A program made the position numbers and the translations under genes. From the NCBI RefSeq assembly GCF_040183065.1, contig NC_091122.1, forward strand, positions 83,131,955 to 83,195,954: a DNA stretch of 64,000 bases, in the 5' to 3' direction. Positions 11,030 through 23,663 of the stretch are shown piece by piece; within the stretch, counting starts at the first letter, position 1; each line of letters opens with the position of its first letter. The notes under the pieces were generated by a model. That model saw only the letters and a list, made by a program, of their open reading frames with translations, searched no databases and was not told the origin of the DNA. This stretch comes from Periplaneta americana (Eukaryota > Arthropoda > Insecta > Blattodea > Blattidae).

Positions 11030-11900
11030 GGGGAAATTAGGAAAATATGGGCACAGTAAGGCATTTTACTCTATACCTTGCACTTGAGTAATGATAACAG
11101 CTTGAAAACCTAAAACATTTTAGAGTACATCTATTTTAAAAGATACAGCCCATCTAAACGCTAAAATTATTCTTTTATATATATATATAGGCCTACTTTT
11201 TACTAGAACCTTACAAGTGCCCATATTATCTGCACTATAAGGGTAATATGGACAGTATAGGAATTAAGTACATTTTAAAATTTCAAGTATATATTTAATA
11301 AAAAATACTGTATTTAATGCTTTCTACACTAACCATTCATAGAAAAAAGTTATTGTTGAAGTAACAGAACACTGAGCAAATGAAAATAAAAAAAATAATA
11401 TTTAAGTAAACACTGAGACAACATTAAAATTGATTTAAAACATTCGATGAGGAAGAAAGACTATAAAAAGTACTTTGAATAGTGACAAATGTTATTTCAG
11501 ACTAAGACTAAGACTAAGAACAAAAGCAAAAGAAGTCAAAATAATTTTTTAATTTATTTTGTGAAGTTAGCACAGAAAAATGGATCACTTTCCATGTAAA
11601 CATATTCTTCATATACCAAAAAGCGAATAATCCTTCACACTGTACTTACTTTTTTCATTTTGCTCAGTATAAAAATTTCTTCCACATGCAGGACAAATGC
11701 AAGAAGCATTTATTGAAGAAGATGCGTTCGTATTCAAGTGCTTTCAAGTTGCTGATTTTATAAATGTATTGGCTCTTGTTGTCACTCTTTTGGTAACTTC
11801 AGAAAAACAGATGAAAACAAATAAAAATATTTTAGTTCTTATGTAAGATAACAATCCATTTCTATTTCACTTAATTTAGTATACCTATAGTTTGTATTAT

Positions 11901-13008
11901 CTATCTATACTAATAATAAATTTGTAGCCGAAATTTTTCTGGTAATTTTCGATTTTCCAAAAATTATTGGTCCTAACATATATAATTAACCACCCTGAAA
12001 CCGAAAATCGCTTTTTTGAAATTTTTGTTTGTATGTATGTCTGTCTGTCTGTCTGTCTGCATGTTTGTTACCTTTTCACGCGATAATGGCTGAACGGATT
12101 TCGATGAAAATTGGAATATAAATTAAGTTCGTTGTAACTTAGATTTTAGGCTATATGGCATTCAAAATATATTATTTAAAAGGGGAGTTATAAGGAGGCC
12201 TGAATTAAATAAATCGAAATATCTCGCTTATTATTGATTTTTGTGAAAAATGTTACATAACAAAAGTTTCTTTAAAAATAATTTGCGATAAGTTTTACTC
12301 CTTGAAAAAGTTTGATAGGACTGATATTTAATGAGGTAAATGAGTTTTAAAATTAAAATAACTGCCATCTAAGGTCGTGTAATGAATTAAAAAACAAATG
12401 ACTCCGTCTATAAGGGGCCTTGGACAGCAACAATCGAAAGCTATTAAACATAGCCTACAGACAATGTTTCTGTGTTTGTATGAAGTAATATCTGAAGCTA
12501 AATTAACCGATTTGTATAATTAATTATTATTTCACCATTGGAAAGTGTAGTTTCCCTAGATGGACATAATGCTATAATGTTATTACAGTAACGTCTGAGT
12601 AAATCGAGGACAGGTAAGATTAAAATAGCTTTTATGCACAGAAAATTTGATAGGCTATTTTGTACATTCGTTTTCTGTATTTCTTGAAATAATATTTATG
12701 TACACTCATTTCAATCTCAGAGAATTAACGAACAACGAGAGTGTATTGATTCAGTATGCAGTAATAGTACGTTAGCTTAGCAATCCATTATTTTATAATT
12801 AAAATTTTAACTATGCTCAATTGAATCGTGTTAAAATACATAAAATATATATGTAATAAATGCAATGCAAAAAAATTGGGTAATGAGCGAAGCAGATTAT
12901 TTTCCGCTGTTGTAAAAGTTGTTCCCTGGATCAAACGTCCTATTTTAATTATGTAATTACTTTATATTTATTTCTAACAGGTGCAGCGGAGCGCACGGGT
13001 ACGGCTAG
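11901..13008 (+). mobile_element. Non-autonomous Helitron, copy 1 of a tandem pair
   Basis: The 5' end reads TCTATACTAATAATAAA (from about 11,904). The inner text TTCACGCGATAATGGCTGAA and CGGATTTCGATGAAAATT is typical of arthropod Helitrons. The 3' end has a small hairpin (GTGC.GC with GC.GCAC at about 12,981-12,996), eight bases, then CTAG (13,005-13,008), the usual CTRR ending. No Rep/helicase frame. An internal deletion relative to copy 2 joins GTTGTTCC to CTGGATCAAA. No target duplication is expected. Confidence 0.8.
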
Positions 13009-14413
13009 TACTAATAATAAATCTGTAGCCGAAATTTTTCTGGTAATTTTCGATTTTCCAAAAATAATTGGTCCTAACATATATAATTAACCACCCTGAA
13101 ACCGAAAATCGCTTTTTTGAAATTTTTGTTTGTATGTCTGTCTGTCTGTCTGTCTGCATGTTTGTTACCTTTTCACGCGATAATGTCTGAACCGATTTCG
13201 ATGAAAATTTGAATATAAATTAAGTTCGTTGTAACTTAGATTATAGACTATATGGCATTCAAAATACGTTATTTAAAAGGGGGGTTATAAGGAGGCCTGA
13301 ATTAAATAAATCGAAATATCTCGCTTATTATTGATTTTTGTGAAATATGTTACATAACAAAAGTTTCTTTAAAAATGATTTCTGATAAGTTTTATTCTCT
13401 GAAAAAGTTTGATAGGACTGATATTTAATGAGATAAATGAGTTTCAAAATTAAAATAACTGCCATCTAAGGCGGTGTATTGAAATAAAAAACAAATGACT
13501 TCGTCTATAAGGGGCCTTGGACACAACAATCGAAAGCTATGAAACATAGCCTACAGACAATTTTTCTGTGTTTGTATGAAGTAATAACTGAAGCTAAATT
13601 AACCGATTTGTATAATTAATTATTATTTCATCATTGGAAAGTGAGTTTCTCTGGATGGACATAATACTATAATGTTATTACAGTAACTTGTGAGTGAATT
13701 GAGGACAGGTAAGATTAAAATAGCTTCTTATGCACAGAAAACTTGATACGTTATTCTGTATATTCATTTCCTGTATTTCTTATAATAATGTTTATGAACA
13801 TATCAATTTTTATCTCTGAGAATTAACGAACAACGAGAGTGTATTGATTTAGTATGCAGTAATAGTACGTTTGCTTAGCAATCCATTATTTTATAATTCG
13901 AATTTTATCTCTGCTCAATTGAATCGTGTTAAAATACATAAAATACATATGCAATAAATGCAATGCAAAAAAATTGGGTAATGAGCCAAGCAGATTATGT
14001 TGCGCTGTTGTAAAAGTTGTTCCTCCTGAGATTCAAGAGCTCCCACAACAAATTAAAAACTTTCTAATTTGAGTACATCCGTTATCAACACACTTTTTCA
14101 TAACATAGTATAATATAAACATAATAATAAATCTGTAGCCAAAATTTTTCTGTCAATTTTCGCTTTTCCAAAAATAATTGGTAATAACAATTAAGAAACA
14201 TGTTAAAGGAATTGTCATTGCACCAAATGAGTGGTCTCCGGATCAAAATGATCGCATTTTAGTATTTTAAATACAATTTAAATTAAGTAACATATTAAAC
14301 GATTTATCCTTCTATCAAACACGAATGTCCCTGGATCAAATATCCTATTTCAATTATGTAATTACTTTATATTTATTTCTAACGGGTGCAGCGGAGCGCA
14401 CGGGTACGGCTAG
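13009..14413 (+). mobile_element. Non-autonomous Helitron, copy 2, fused head-to-tail
   Basis: Starts at once after the CTAG of copy 1 with TACTAATAATAAATCTGTAG, lacking only the first bases of the 5' end. It ends in the same hairpin plus CTAG at 14,410-14,413. A further 5'-end-like block (AATAATAAATCTGTAGCC) begins near 14,118. The array therefore has three 5' starts and two 3' ends, as expected from rolling-circle read-through or nested insertion. Confidence 0.75.
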
Positions 14414-14590
14414 TAATCAATAAAATTATAGCTATGAACATCAACAATTATTATAAGACTGTCCTGATATTGAAAAAGAAGTCACAAAATATCGAATGTT
14501 AATTTTTTAACTAGAATGAAGAGTTAGAGTACGTAGGACTTAGTATTTGACAATAATTTGGATAATTAAGAGTATAGGAGTAAATTTCAA

Positions 14591-16215
14591 TTATATAAAT
14601 TATATTTAATTTAATTATATTTTTATATAGGATGGAATTTAAATAACAATAACTTAACCCTGCAGACTTTCAGAGCGAATAGTTCATGTTGTATTTAACA
14701 CAAAAGTGAAAAACCTTATGGGTGGAATAGTTTTCTAAAAAAACCGCGTCTTCCCAAAGTTTAACACCCTCTAATTCGGTAAGTATTGCGAGTAGAATCT
14801 TGGTTTTTTTTTTTCATATCGATAGAAAATCTAATAAAGAACTATTTATCCCTCTGGTATATTTCAATGGCGTGGACGGTTTTCGTGTAAATTTAATTTA
14901 AAAACTACTCATTTTAAGCCACTGACCGATGCGACCAGCTTGCAACATTGTAGTCATAAAGGGAAATGAAAAGTAGTTCATTAACGCAGACAGACCTGAG
15001 GTTCGTTGACTTCTTATATCTGTATTACGAAAAGAAAAAGCAGTGTGTTAGCGGCGATGTTGCCAGTTTGCTGAAATTTCCAACCCAATTGTCTAATTAT
15101 TAACCTTGAATTTAATCACAAAACATAATAGGCCTATAGATTTTCCAGTCATTTAACTGTACCATATCTTCCCTTTCAATCTGCAGAATTATTTCACATC
15201 CACTCTGTATAAATCTGTTTCATATAATCAATTAGTAGTTTTATAGGTATTACTTTTATTATTAAAGCATATACTACGGAGATCGCTAAATGTCATACTT
15301 CGTGTAAAAATTATATCTTACTTACCTCATTACTATATTCTTTGTTGATATAAATTCTGTTAGTAAAGCTACGTCAGATTAAATTGTATTTCACATATTT
15401 CCATACATGTGTTTCCATGAATCCAGTAGATTATTGCCTTGAACAGCCACTTCATTTCTTGGGACGGATGACATTCTCCTAGTTGAACTTTGACTTTAAT
15501 TGCGCCATTGAAATCTGCTATTGAAACAATTCTATTACACCTACGGCGAGCAACATGTCTTTCCTTTCTCCTCTATATATACTCAACTGGAAACGCCACT
15601 AGAATCACCAAGTAAGCTACACATTGTAAGAGAAGGATCCACCTCACCTTAACACATGAAGTCCCTTAACCGTCAAGAATAGGTGACACTTATCCGACTC
15701 AGAATTATTCACTCCTATCTCAACCATTCTTATCTACTGAAACAACCACAACCAACTTGCAATACCCGTAACACAGTACCCACCATCCACTACCTCTTCA
15801 ACATATGCAAAAAAAAAAAAAAAATGGAATACCGATCGATCCATCATCTACATTTCAATAATGTTTCGTAACTGTATAAGCAAGTAATTAATAACAAATG
15901 CAATTTCTTGTTAATTGGTCGCCATATGATCCAGATGTCAAAGCGACTGTAAATAAATAAATTAAAAAGAAGGAAGAATTTTATTAACATTCTTTCACCA
16001 TTCGTTACTTTTACCATAATCTCCTACTAAGATGAATTTCTTGGTGATTAAAAAACTATTGATGTTAAATACAATATTTTCTATACAGAGAAAGAAACAG
16101 AAATACTCCGTTTTCTCTAAGATCGTTCGCATAATCGTACATTTGTAATTAATGTTTACTATGACGTTCACTCTTTGTACTTCGAGTAATGAGGAAGCAC
16201 AGGTACGACAGTATT
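14591..16215. other. Mostly unassigned spacer
   Basis: No gene or clear repeat recognised. TAGGCCTA near 15,129 and an A-run near 15,811. Confidence 0.5.
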
Positions 16216-16267
16216 ATTATTATTATTATTATTATATTATTATTATTATTATTATTACTATTATTAT
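16216..16267. repeat. ATT microsatellite
   Basis: ATT units with one slipped unit. Confidence 0.95.
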
Positions 16268-16837
16268 TACGGTAAAACCCGAAAAGACGTTCTTCAAGGA
16301 GCCGCGTGTAATCCGCGTATTTATAGGAACTACATATTAGGCGGACATTTTAAATTTCACATGTACAGACCCCTATATTTTTCTTATTGAATTACATCAT
16401 TCATGGACAGTAATAGAATTTTACCCCATTCTGTTCTACGTCAAAGACATTTAGAGTACCGGTACGTACTCAATTCTTAAAGAAAAAAGCTTTTATAATT
16501 GTTTTCCTGGTATGTGTTGGCTACCATTAGAATGAATTATCACATTTTCAAGACGATTTAAATTTGAATTTACACTGAATGACGTATCATAAAACAAGAT
16601 CTTTCCGTTTAACACATATTGTAATCAGAATCACAGTCACAGAAACTACAATACATTAAAGGAAACAAACTGACCAGCAAAAATTTCCAGAATTATGCCT
16701 GACTGATGAAAGTTTTGAGAAAGATGGTGTAGGAAAAGCGCACGGTATTGTAACTTTGTATAGGCTTAAGCACAGGTAAAGGGTCGAATAAGATGACAGC
16801 ATGTTATATATAGACTTAAGTGAGCGGGTAAATACTA

Positions 16838-16840
<3 letters not shown>

Positions 16841-16882
<42 letters not shown>
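16841..16882. repeat. ATT microsatellite
   Basis: About 14 ATT units. Confidence 0.95.
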
Positions 16883-17289
16883 TAAAGTAATGTCGCTACT
16901 ATTATAGGACATACTACAAATTTTAATTAGCCTAATTAATCAAGCTTCCTTTATGAAAAGGTTGCCAGGTTTGACAAAGCGTTTTATATATAATTTGGAA
17001 AACACACCTAAAAGATAAAATGACTTACATTTGAAATTGGAATCGAACATACAAAATGTCCGAAAAATTTACACCAACAAGGTACATTCGCGAAATGCCT
17101 GATTGATAATGGTATAAAATCAAATACGATGGAAGTTCAGCTGTAATTAGTGTTCATGATATCAATTGTAGCTGCCCATAGCTATAATTATATGTGGGGC
17201 AGTGAAATTAAAACGGGTCAAATGCCAAAAAGTATAATAGAACATTTAGGCCTATTACCTCAAAAGCAATCTGAAAAACTGTTTATATA

Positions 17290-18460
17290 TTTATTCCACT
17301 GGGAAACAAGACGATCAATCCCATTCTTGAAAAAGCTTGTGAGCTATCTTTACCCAGTCACACACGTCTTCGCCCGATGCAAAACGAAGTCCACGAATGT
17401 CTTTCAACTCTCCAAAAATGTGAAAATCGCATGGGGATCTGGGCTGTAGGGGGGATGTTGAAGCGTTTCCCAACCAAATCTCTGCATCGTATTCCTCACA
17501 CAGTTCGCAGTAGCCTATGTAGGCGGGCATTATCATAAAGAAGGATAACGCCGTTCGATAGTTTTCCAGGCCGTTTTGACTTAATGGCACGTCTCAGTTT
17601 CTGTAAAGTTTCTTCATAACGCTGTGCATTTCTTGTGGCCCCATGCTCGAGAAATTCAACAAGCAGAGGACCACTAGAATCAAAGAAGTCCACACCTGTG
17701 GAGTAACGGTTAACACGTCTAGCCGCGAAACCAGGTGGCCCGGGTTTGATTCCCCGTCGGGGCAAGTTACCTGGTTGAGGTTTTTTCCGGGGTTTTCCCT
17801 CAACCCAATATGAGCAAATGCTGGACAACTTCCAGTGTTGGACCCCGGAATCATTTCACCGGCATTATCACCTTCATCTCATTCAGACGCTAAATAACCT
17901 AAGCTGTTGATAAAGCGTCTTAAAATAACCTACTAAAATAAAAATCAAAGAAGAATGCCAACATGACTTTACCGAAACTTGTGGGAATTGCTTTGGACTT
18001 TTTCGGTGGCGGAGAATCCATGTGTTTCCATTGTTGGCTCTTCCGTTTGCTCTCTGGTTCAAATGGTGACACCACGATTCCTTCCCAGTGACAATACGGG
18101 ACAGAAATGCGTACTCTTCCTCGTGGTATCGTTGCAAGTGACCCAGTGAAGCGGCCATTCTGTTTGTTTTTTGTTCCTCCGTCAACTGATGTGGAACTCA
18201 TTGCGCGCAGATTTTTCGGTAATGCCGGTGCTTCGTCGCAATGACGTGTTCGGAATCGTGACTTATTCCCATCAAACTACGAAGTGATTCGTCGATTTCC
18301 CCGTATAAGACCATCAACCTCAGCAATAACAGCAGGGGTAATGGCATGATGAGCCTGTTCTGGGCGAACATCCTCCTGCAGTGACATTCGTTCCTCTCGG
18401 AATCTCTTGTGTCATTTCAGTACACGCGAACATCCATAATCAGTTCAGTGCCCCCATATT
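17290..18460 (-). pseudogene. mariner-family transposase pseudogene
   Basis: In order on the minus strand: HTH remnant GISHDSEHVIATKHRHYRK (about 18,280-18,220), TEEQKTNRMAASLGHLQRYH (from 18,185), then SRIVTGKESW where an active enzyme has TGDE.W. Next come PESKRKSQQWKH and PPPKKSKAIPTSFGKVML, all mariner hallmarks. After the inserted SINE the frame continues with LVEFLEHGATRNAQRYEETL, ILLYDNARLHR (second Asp kept) and PCDFHIFGELKDIRG. The HPPYSPDLAPCD block is scrambled, though the CD remains. The first catalytic Asp is replaced by Lys in GKES. Multiple frameshifts and the SINE make it inactive. Terminal repeats were not located. Confidence 0.85.
17689..17942 (+). mobile_element. tRNA-derived SINE, family 1, inside mariner
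   Basis: Flanked by a perfect 11-bp target duplication AATCAAAGAAG (17,678-17,688 and 17,943-17,953). Head: CACACCTGTGGAGTAACGGT with B-box-like GGGTTTGATTCCC. Body: GAGGTTTTTTCCGGGG. Tail: TAAATAACCTA followed by AAAATAAAA. Other copies are at 27,848-28,095 and 59,583-59,832 (minus). Confidence 0.9.
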
Positions 18461-18612
18461 CACTAACATGATTAAGAATGCCTGGAAGGAAGCTACTTTT
18501 TCAGTTGAATGTGATGCCTTTGAAGCTCATGCCAAAGTTATCTGGAACTCTGGAGATTCAACTCCAAACTCCAGAAATGCATCATTCATCCAATGTGCTT
18601 ATTGTCGTTTAC

Positions 18613-18862
18613 ATTTCAAGGGTTCAGAGCCATAGTGGGCCAAACACCATTTATTAAAAATGAAGAAAGTAAGGGTTAAAGTCAAGTGAATACCGTAATT
18701 TAATGAAGATTGTCATATTATTTAGCTTTAATGTAATACCTACATACTTTATATTACTTACTACATGTTTCATTATATTATGGTAATCATAAATTTTAAC
18801 CCTTGTTTCCTCCGTTTTTAATATATGGTGTTTGGCCCAATATCGCTCTGAAGCCTTCATTT
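18613..18862. mobile_element. MITE, family A (copy 2)
   Basis: Inverted ends AAGGGTTCAGAGCCATAGTG and, at the right, TTTGGCCCAATATCGCTCTG, bounded by ATTT. It shares interior sequence with the copies at 2016 and 55,040. An unexplained open stretch just upstream (18,466-18,616, KEATFSVECDAFEAHAKVIW) is not a known domain to me. Confidence 0.8.
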
Positions 18863-19329
18863 GTACTCAACGGATTTCTGCATCAACATTCACAAACGTT
18901 TGAGTACATGTGTATGTAGGAACGGTTAAAATTAGTAGAATAATAATTATTTATAGCTGAGTTTCCTTCTGTGTTCCTTATTACTGTATATCAATATCTA
19001 TCTAGGCTCATAAATATTGTATAACTACCACTATGGGCAGCTGAAATTAGTACCATAAACTTTTATTACAGCTGAACTTTTAATCATATTTGATTTTATA
19101 CCATTATTAGTCAGGCACTTCACGAATGTACCTAGTAAGCAGCGTATATGTTCATTTGCAGTTAAACAAGGGATAGTAGTATTATCAGAAATGTTACAAT
19201 GATTCGAATGCCATATACTTCGAGAAAAATAATAGCTACCGATTTATTGACATTTATATCTAAACCAATCAATAGCTATCAGTTAAGATAACTTGAAATT
19301 TTCATTATCACTCCAATACAAGTGATTTC
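18863..19329. other. No recognisable feature
   Basis: AT-rich spacer. Confidence 0.5.
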
Positions 19330-19990
19330 TCAATATCTGAACCGAACCTTCGCGAGGACACTAATGGCTATTTCCTTCATAATCTGTGTACTAGGCCTAG
19401 ATTTTATATTTGTTGAAAGAAAGAGGGTATGGTACCTCGTGCTCCCACCATCAGATATATTACATCAATGTGGGACAGGCTATAGGCCTATTTATCTTTA
19501 TAGAACGGGATTGTTGCTTCATAGATGCCTTTCCTTTCACTGTCCACCTCATACGGTTGATTTGCATGTGTCTCAAATCTGATGGTTGGATCGAGAATGT
19601 ATGCCGAGTGTTCTTAATGGCAATGATATCAATTCGCCGAACATTTCCTTGTGTGGCTAGTCCCTGCACCTCTTGATGGACTGTAAACCTTACCTCCTTC
19701 AGTGCCTCAAACAGCATAGAACGGACAGCATGGTGACGGATGTTGTGAAGGGCTTCACTATAGGGGCAGAAGCCAAGGATATGGGGAAGAGTTTTCATCT
19801 CGCTGAGACAGCGCCTACAGTGGGTACCATCCCGACTTCTATCCGGTACAGCTCGGACCGTAGCAACATAGTCGTGCATTTTAAGGGCGTCTATCCATTC
19901 CGAGAGGGTTAGACCTTTATGATTTCTTATCCAGCTGTTTGCTGGGGAAACTCTTTGTTAAGAATCACTCCTTTACCTTTTAGTTGCAAT
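19330..19990 (-). pseudogene. R2-clade LINE C-terminal domain (zinc knuckle plus RLE)
   Basis: The minus-strand frame has SEWIDALKMHDYVATVRAVP, then CRRCLSEMKTLPHILGFC, a C-X2-C-X8-H-X4-C knuckle, then NIRHHAVRSMLFEALKEV and GNVRRIDIIAIKNTRH. This order (CCHC knuckle, conserved HH, then R..D of the restriction-like endonuclease) is the C-terminus of R2/R4-type non-LTR elements. The reverse transcriptase is missing, so this is a 5'-truncated insertion. The end decays into stops near 19,450. Two other fragments of the clade occur at 27,331 and 52,025. None has rDNA sequence next to it. Confidence 0.75.
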
Positions 19991-22111
19991 GTACACCAAT
20001 TTTCAATTTTTTTCTCTCTTAAAGAGTCTCTGACTTTTCGAGAGTACAAAACATTTTCATGATTATTCAAAAAGATTTGGCAGGAGTTAATTTAAGGCTA
20101 TTTAAACATATTTTACTCTCATCAATAAGATCGCCAGTAGAAGTAATGTAAGGATAATTAGTTCTGTGTAATATCCTTGAGCCGTTAATATGTTCAAGCA
20201 TGGATTCACAGCGTACCTAAAAAGACCAAAACCTTTATATTCACGATGTGTATATACCATGGAATCGGGTGTGTCAGCTGGTAGGTGCAAAATTTCTTTA
20301 AGAGTGCTTTTAATAATTTTATCAGCGTTATCTAAAAAGTATTGGGTATTGTATTCAATGGCATTGTCTGAAATGTAGGCTATAGATTAATGATGGGCAA
20401 ATTGAGGAATATAATATACAAAACTTTCACAAAAAAAAGGGGGGGCGACGATATTAGTAAATCTAATCTAGCTTTCAAATCATTTAAAACGGTTTGGGAA
20501 TCGAATATATAAACGTTAACACCTAAGTAGTACTTATAATGTAGAAAGTTGAGTAAGACGCAAATGTGATAATTATTATTTTAAAAATAAAAAATAAAGA
20601 AGCAGGGTGCTGCAAAGTTACAGAAAAAGTATCAGGTCAGCGCCCTGGCACAACCGCACCTCTAATTCAGACATTTATTGCAATTTGTTTCTTCAACTCC
20701 ATCCACAAGACATGTAGGTCATCATTAAGAGGGAAGTAGGAATTGGAAGAATGTGAGATAAACAAAACTCTAGTCGTAACAAAATGAAACATGTCTAAGG
20801 TAAAAAACCTTAGGAATGTACAGATACATGTGTCTTTTCCCTTTTCGCTACTAAATAGCATTAAATTTGTCAATAATTTACAGTGATATACAATATTCGA
20901 AATATAAGGAACAGATACACTCATGTCAATAACTTTTCTCATTTGGATAATGTGTTTCTCACACACTTGTTCCAATAGGAACTCGGTTCACAAATTTGAC
21001 TCTATGAATTACACTCGTGTAACCTACAAAAGAACTGACAGCTTATGTGCCTTCTGCATTGTGAGCATGTCCTCGCATATCCTTTCAAATACCTTGAAGA
21101 AAAAGACACTTTGCACCAGAGTGTATTGTATACTTTTATTACAGGCGAATCTTGTACCTGGCCGACCCTCTTGGATGGGACGGGACGGGACGGGACGATG
21201 TGACGCGTGTGGACCGGCCCGTGTAGGGATGACCTTACCGTACCATTGAATGAAGTGAAGTCATTCATTGCATTTGTAGTGGATTATCAACACATCCTTT
21301 TTATTTAATCGCATCACATCCGTAATATTATCGTTGGTTGAATAAAAGGGGTCGTTCCGGTTTAGGACATCCCAACAAGCGAATGTGTGTCTGTTTTTTA
21401 TATGTTTATACTTGTGCTATACAATGGACCTCAGCAGAATACAAGTCTACCTGAAACCGCTTTTGTGCTTAATAAGTATTTACTTACAATTCTATACACG
21501 AGTTTCTGAATAACTTTGCAATAGGTTACATTTCAAGGGTGAATAATAACCACCGTCTTCAGAAACTTCTAAGGGTTGGTAATGGCTATGAAGATTATCA
21601 TCACTATGAAGTATTTATAATTGAGACCTTAGGTATTTTGCCATGAATAAGTAGATAGGTGTGTGAAAAAGTGGACGAAATTCTATTAAGGACAAGGTCC
21701 CGGGATATTAGGTTGAATGGATTGAAAACGCTATGGATGGCTTTTCAGCGCCGTTATTACAGCACAGATATTTCAGGCAGATCCCTGACGATTACCAGAT
21801 GTCAGCAAACATCATGTGACAGCAATTAGTACTCCTGACTGGCATGAACACGTCTTGGATCCTAGTAAGTCCCACTGCAAAAAGTAAATCGTTGGATGCT
21901 AAGAACTATCGTTCACCTAGCGTCTTTGTTTGGTGGTGTGCGTAGTCAAGAACATTTTATAGAAAAGGAGCAGTGTAACTAGCCATTTCAAAACAGCATC
22001 ACAGAAGTTCGTACACCTTATCCTAAAATCATACCTTTTAATGGCATGGCGTTGGGAAAAGATAGAATGGAATGTTTAGAGAAATGAAAGAACATCTAAG
22101 AAATTTTAATC
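19991..22111. other. Unassigned spacer
   Basis: Several short ORFs with no family resemblance. A GGGAC-rich patch lies at about 21,178-21,196. No gene called. Confidence 0.5.
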
Positions 22112-22373
22112 TTTTTTTTTACTTGGTTATTTAATGGCATTGTATCAACTACTAGGTTATTTAGCGTTGATGGAATTGGTGACAGCGAGGTGGTATTTGG
22201 CGAGATGTGGCTGAGGATTCGCTATAGGTTACATGACATTCACCATACGGTTGGGGAAAACCTCGGTAAAAACCCAACCAGGTAATCAGCCCAAGCGGAA
22301 ATCGAACGCACGCTTGAGCGCAATTCCAGATCAGAAGAAGAACACCTCTGTCGACTGAGCTACGCCGGTGTCC
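22112..22373 (-). mobile_element. tRNA-derived SINE, family 2
   Basis: Minus strand: head GGCGTAGCTCAGTCGACAGA (A box), B-box-like GTTCGATTTCCGCTTGGGC, body TTACCTGGTTGGGTTTTTAC, T-run on the plus strand at the tail. A second copy is at 35,807-36,041. Confidence 0.8.
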
Positions 22374-22974
22374 ACCTCATAATGTAACCTATAAGTATCA
22401 CTCCAGTCAGCGCTGAGGATTAAATCGTAGATGGAGGATATTTAAGTCAGAAGTAAAAAAATATATATATTTTTCTAAATAATTCTTCTACCTATTAAGC
22501 CTTAATTCGTTTTTAGTTTTTACACTCAACGACATTATTTTGTAATTTGAAACGGAGTGTTTTTATGCAATATATAAGGGATTTCTCACATTATTTTATA
22601 TTTTGATTTTGAGATTTCTATGTGATATTGCCAAGGAATTTTATTTAATTACCGTGATGGAAATTGTAGCTCCTCTTCTGATTTTGCTACCAAAGTTCAG
22701 TAGGCCTATAATAAGTTTATTTATTTAATCTAATGCTCTAGACATTTAGAATAGCCTACTTGCCATTAGTCTTCTGCCTTCCCAATAAAGTTGTCCATCC
22801 AATTTTGTCCTGTAGGTTTGAAGTGCATCACATGTTCTAAGATGGTTCTAATTCATGACAATTTCATTACACAGCATACAATTTGGTGAGGCTATTATTT
22901 TCATCCGGTGTAATTTGAAGGTTTCGGACCGTTAATTTGTTTCATTCTTAGTATTTTAAGAGGATTGTCGTATA
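22374..22974. other. Unassigned spacer
   Basis: AT-rich; TAGGCCTA near 22,702. Confidence 0.5.
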
Positions 22975-23305
22975 TCGTTGTGGAGTAACGATTAGCATAG
23001 GCTATCTGACTGCAAAGCGAGCTGGACCGGTTTCAAATCCTGTTTGGGTTTCTTTTTTTTTTTTTTTTATAGATTTTACCTGAACCAACTGAGCAGAATT
23101 GCTGGGTGAATACAGGCGTTGAATGTCGGAGTCATTTCGCCATCATTTATTCACATATCATTATCATCATTACCATTGCCCGTGTCAAATTCATGGTGTA
23201 GAGCGTACCTCATTCGTAGGGGAGCGCGACCGTTCGACAACAAATTTAATATCATTCACGGAACAGGAATGAGCACAATAAGCCTCGTGCAAAACTTAGG
23301 ACCCC
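22975..23305 (+). mobile_element. tRNA-derived SINE, family 3
   Basis: Head GTTGTGGAGTAACGATTAGC with B-box-like GGTTTCAAATCC. The body, after a T-run, reads GGAGTCATTTCGCCATCATT. The 3' half AGCGCGACCGTTCGACAACA and CACGGAACAGGAATG is shared with 51,042-51,385. The head is related to family 1 but the 3' half differs. Confidence 0.7.
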
Positions 23306-23663
23306 TCCTCCTTGAGAAAGAGGAAAAAGTAGGATTTCCGCATGCACATTTTGATTTGTAACTGAAGCTTAAAATTTTAACACGCAAATAAATAAATATT
23401 AAACTATGTAATTCTTCAGAGTGGTTTACAAAATAATATAAATAATTGTTAAATCTAAAATAATTGATAATGTGAAAAGCTTCAGGCATTCTTATATTTT
23501 ATATAGGCCTACTGATATTTCAAAGACTATTTAAGGAATGTAAATACAATTTATGATTTCTGTGTTAATGTACCTAAAGTTAAACTGTCTCGTCAATAAC
23601 GCAGTTCAAACAGGAAACAAATTAATATAGCCAAGTGCATTTCCTTTAGTCTATAAATGTGCC
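23306..23663. other. No recognisable feature
   Basis: AT-rich spacer with a TAGGCCTA near 23,505. Confidence 0.5.

Larger units (their letters stand above)
11030..14590 (-). mobile_element. pogo-like transposon, truncated and split by Helitrons
   Basis: The terminus at 11,030 (GGGGAAATTAGGAAAATATG) matches the left end of the element at 49,233 and is preceded by TA. From there to about 11,900 the sequence is the inverted counterpart of about 49,920-50,830. It includes the C-terminal zinc-knuckle exon, seen on the minus strand at about 11,600-11,750. Homology resumes right after the Helitrons at 14,414 (AATCAATAAAATTATAGC, compare 49,900 reversed) and runs to about 14,590. The Helitrons therefore landed inside an existing pogo copy. 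No intact transposase frame remains. Confidence 0.65.

Noticed and set aside
17496..17854. Overlapping ORFs of 86-110 codons on the minus strand
   Set aside because: They are read through the SINE junction in mariner; the mariner part is real, the SINE part is not coding.
21178..21200. GGGAC repeats
   Set aside because: Only three to four units; no function inferred.
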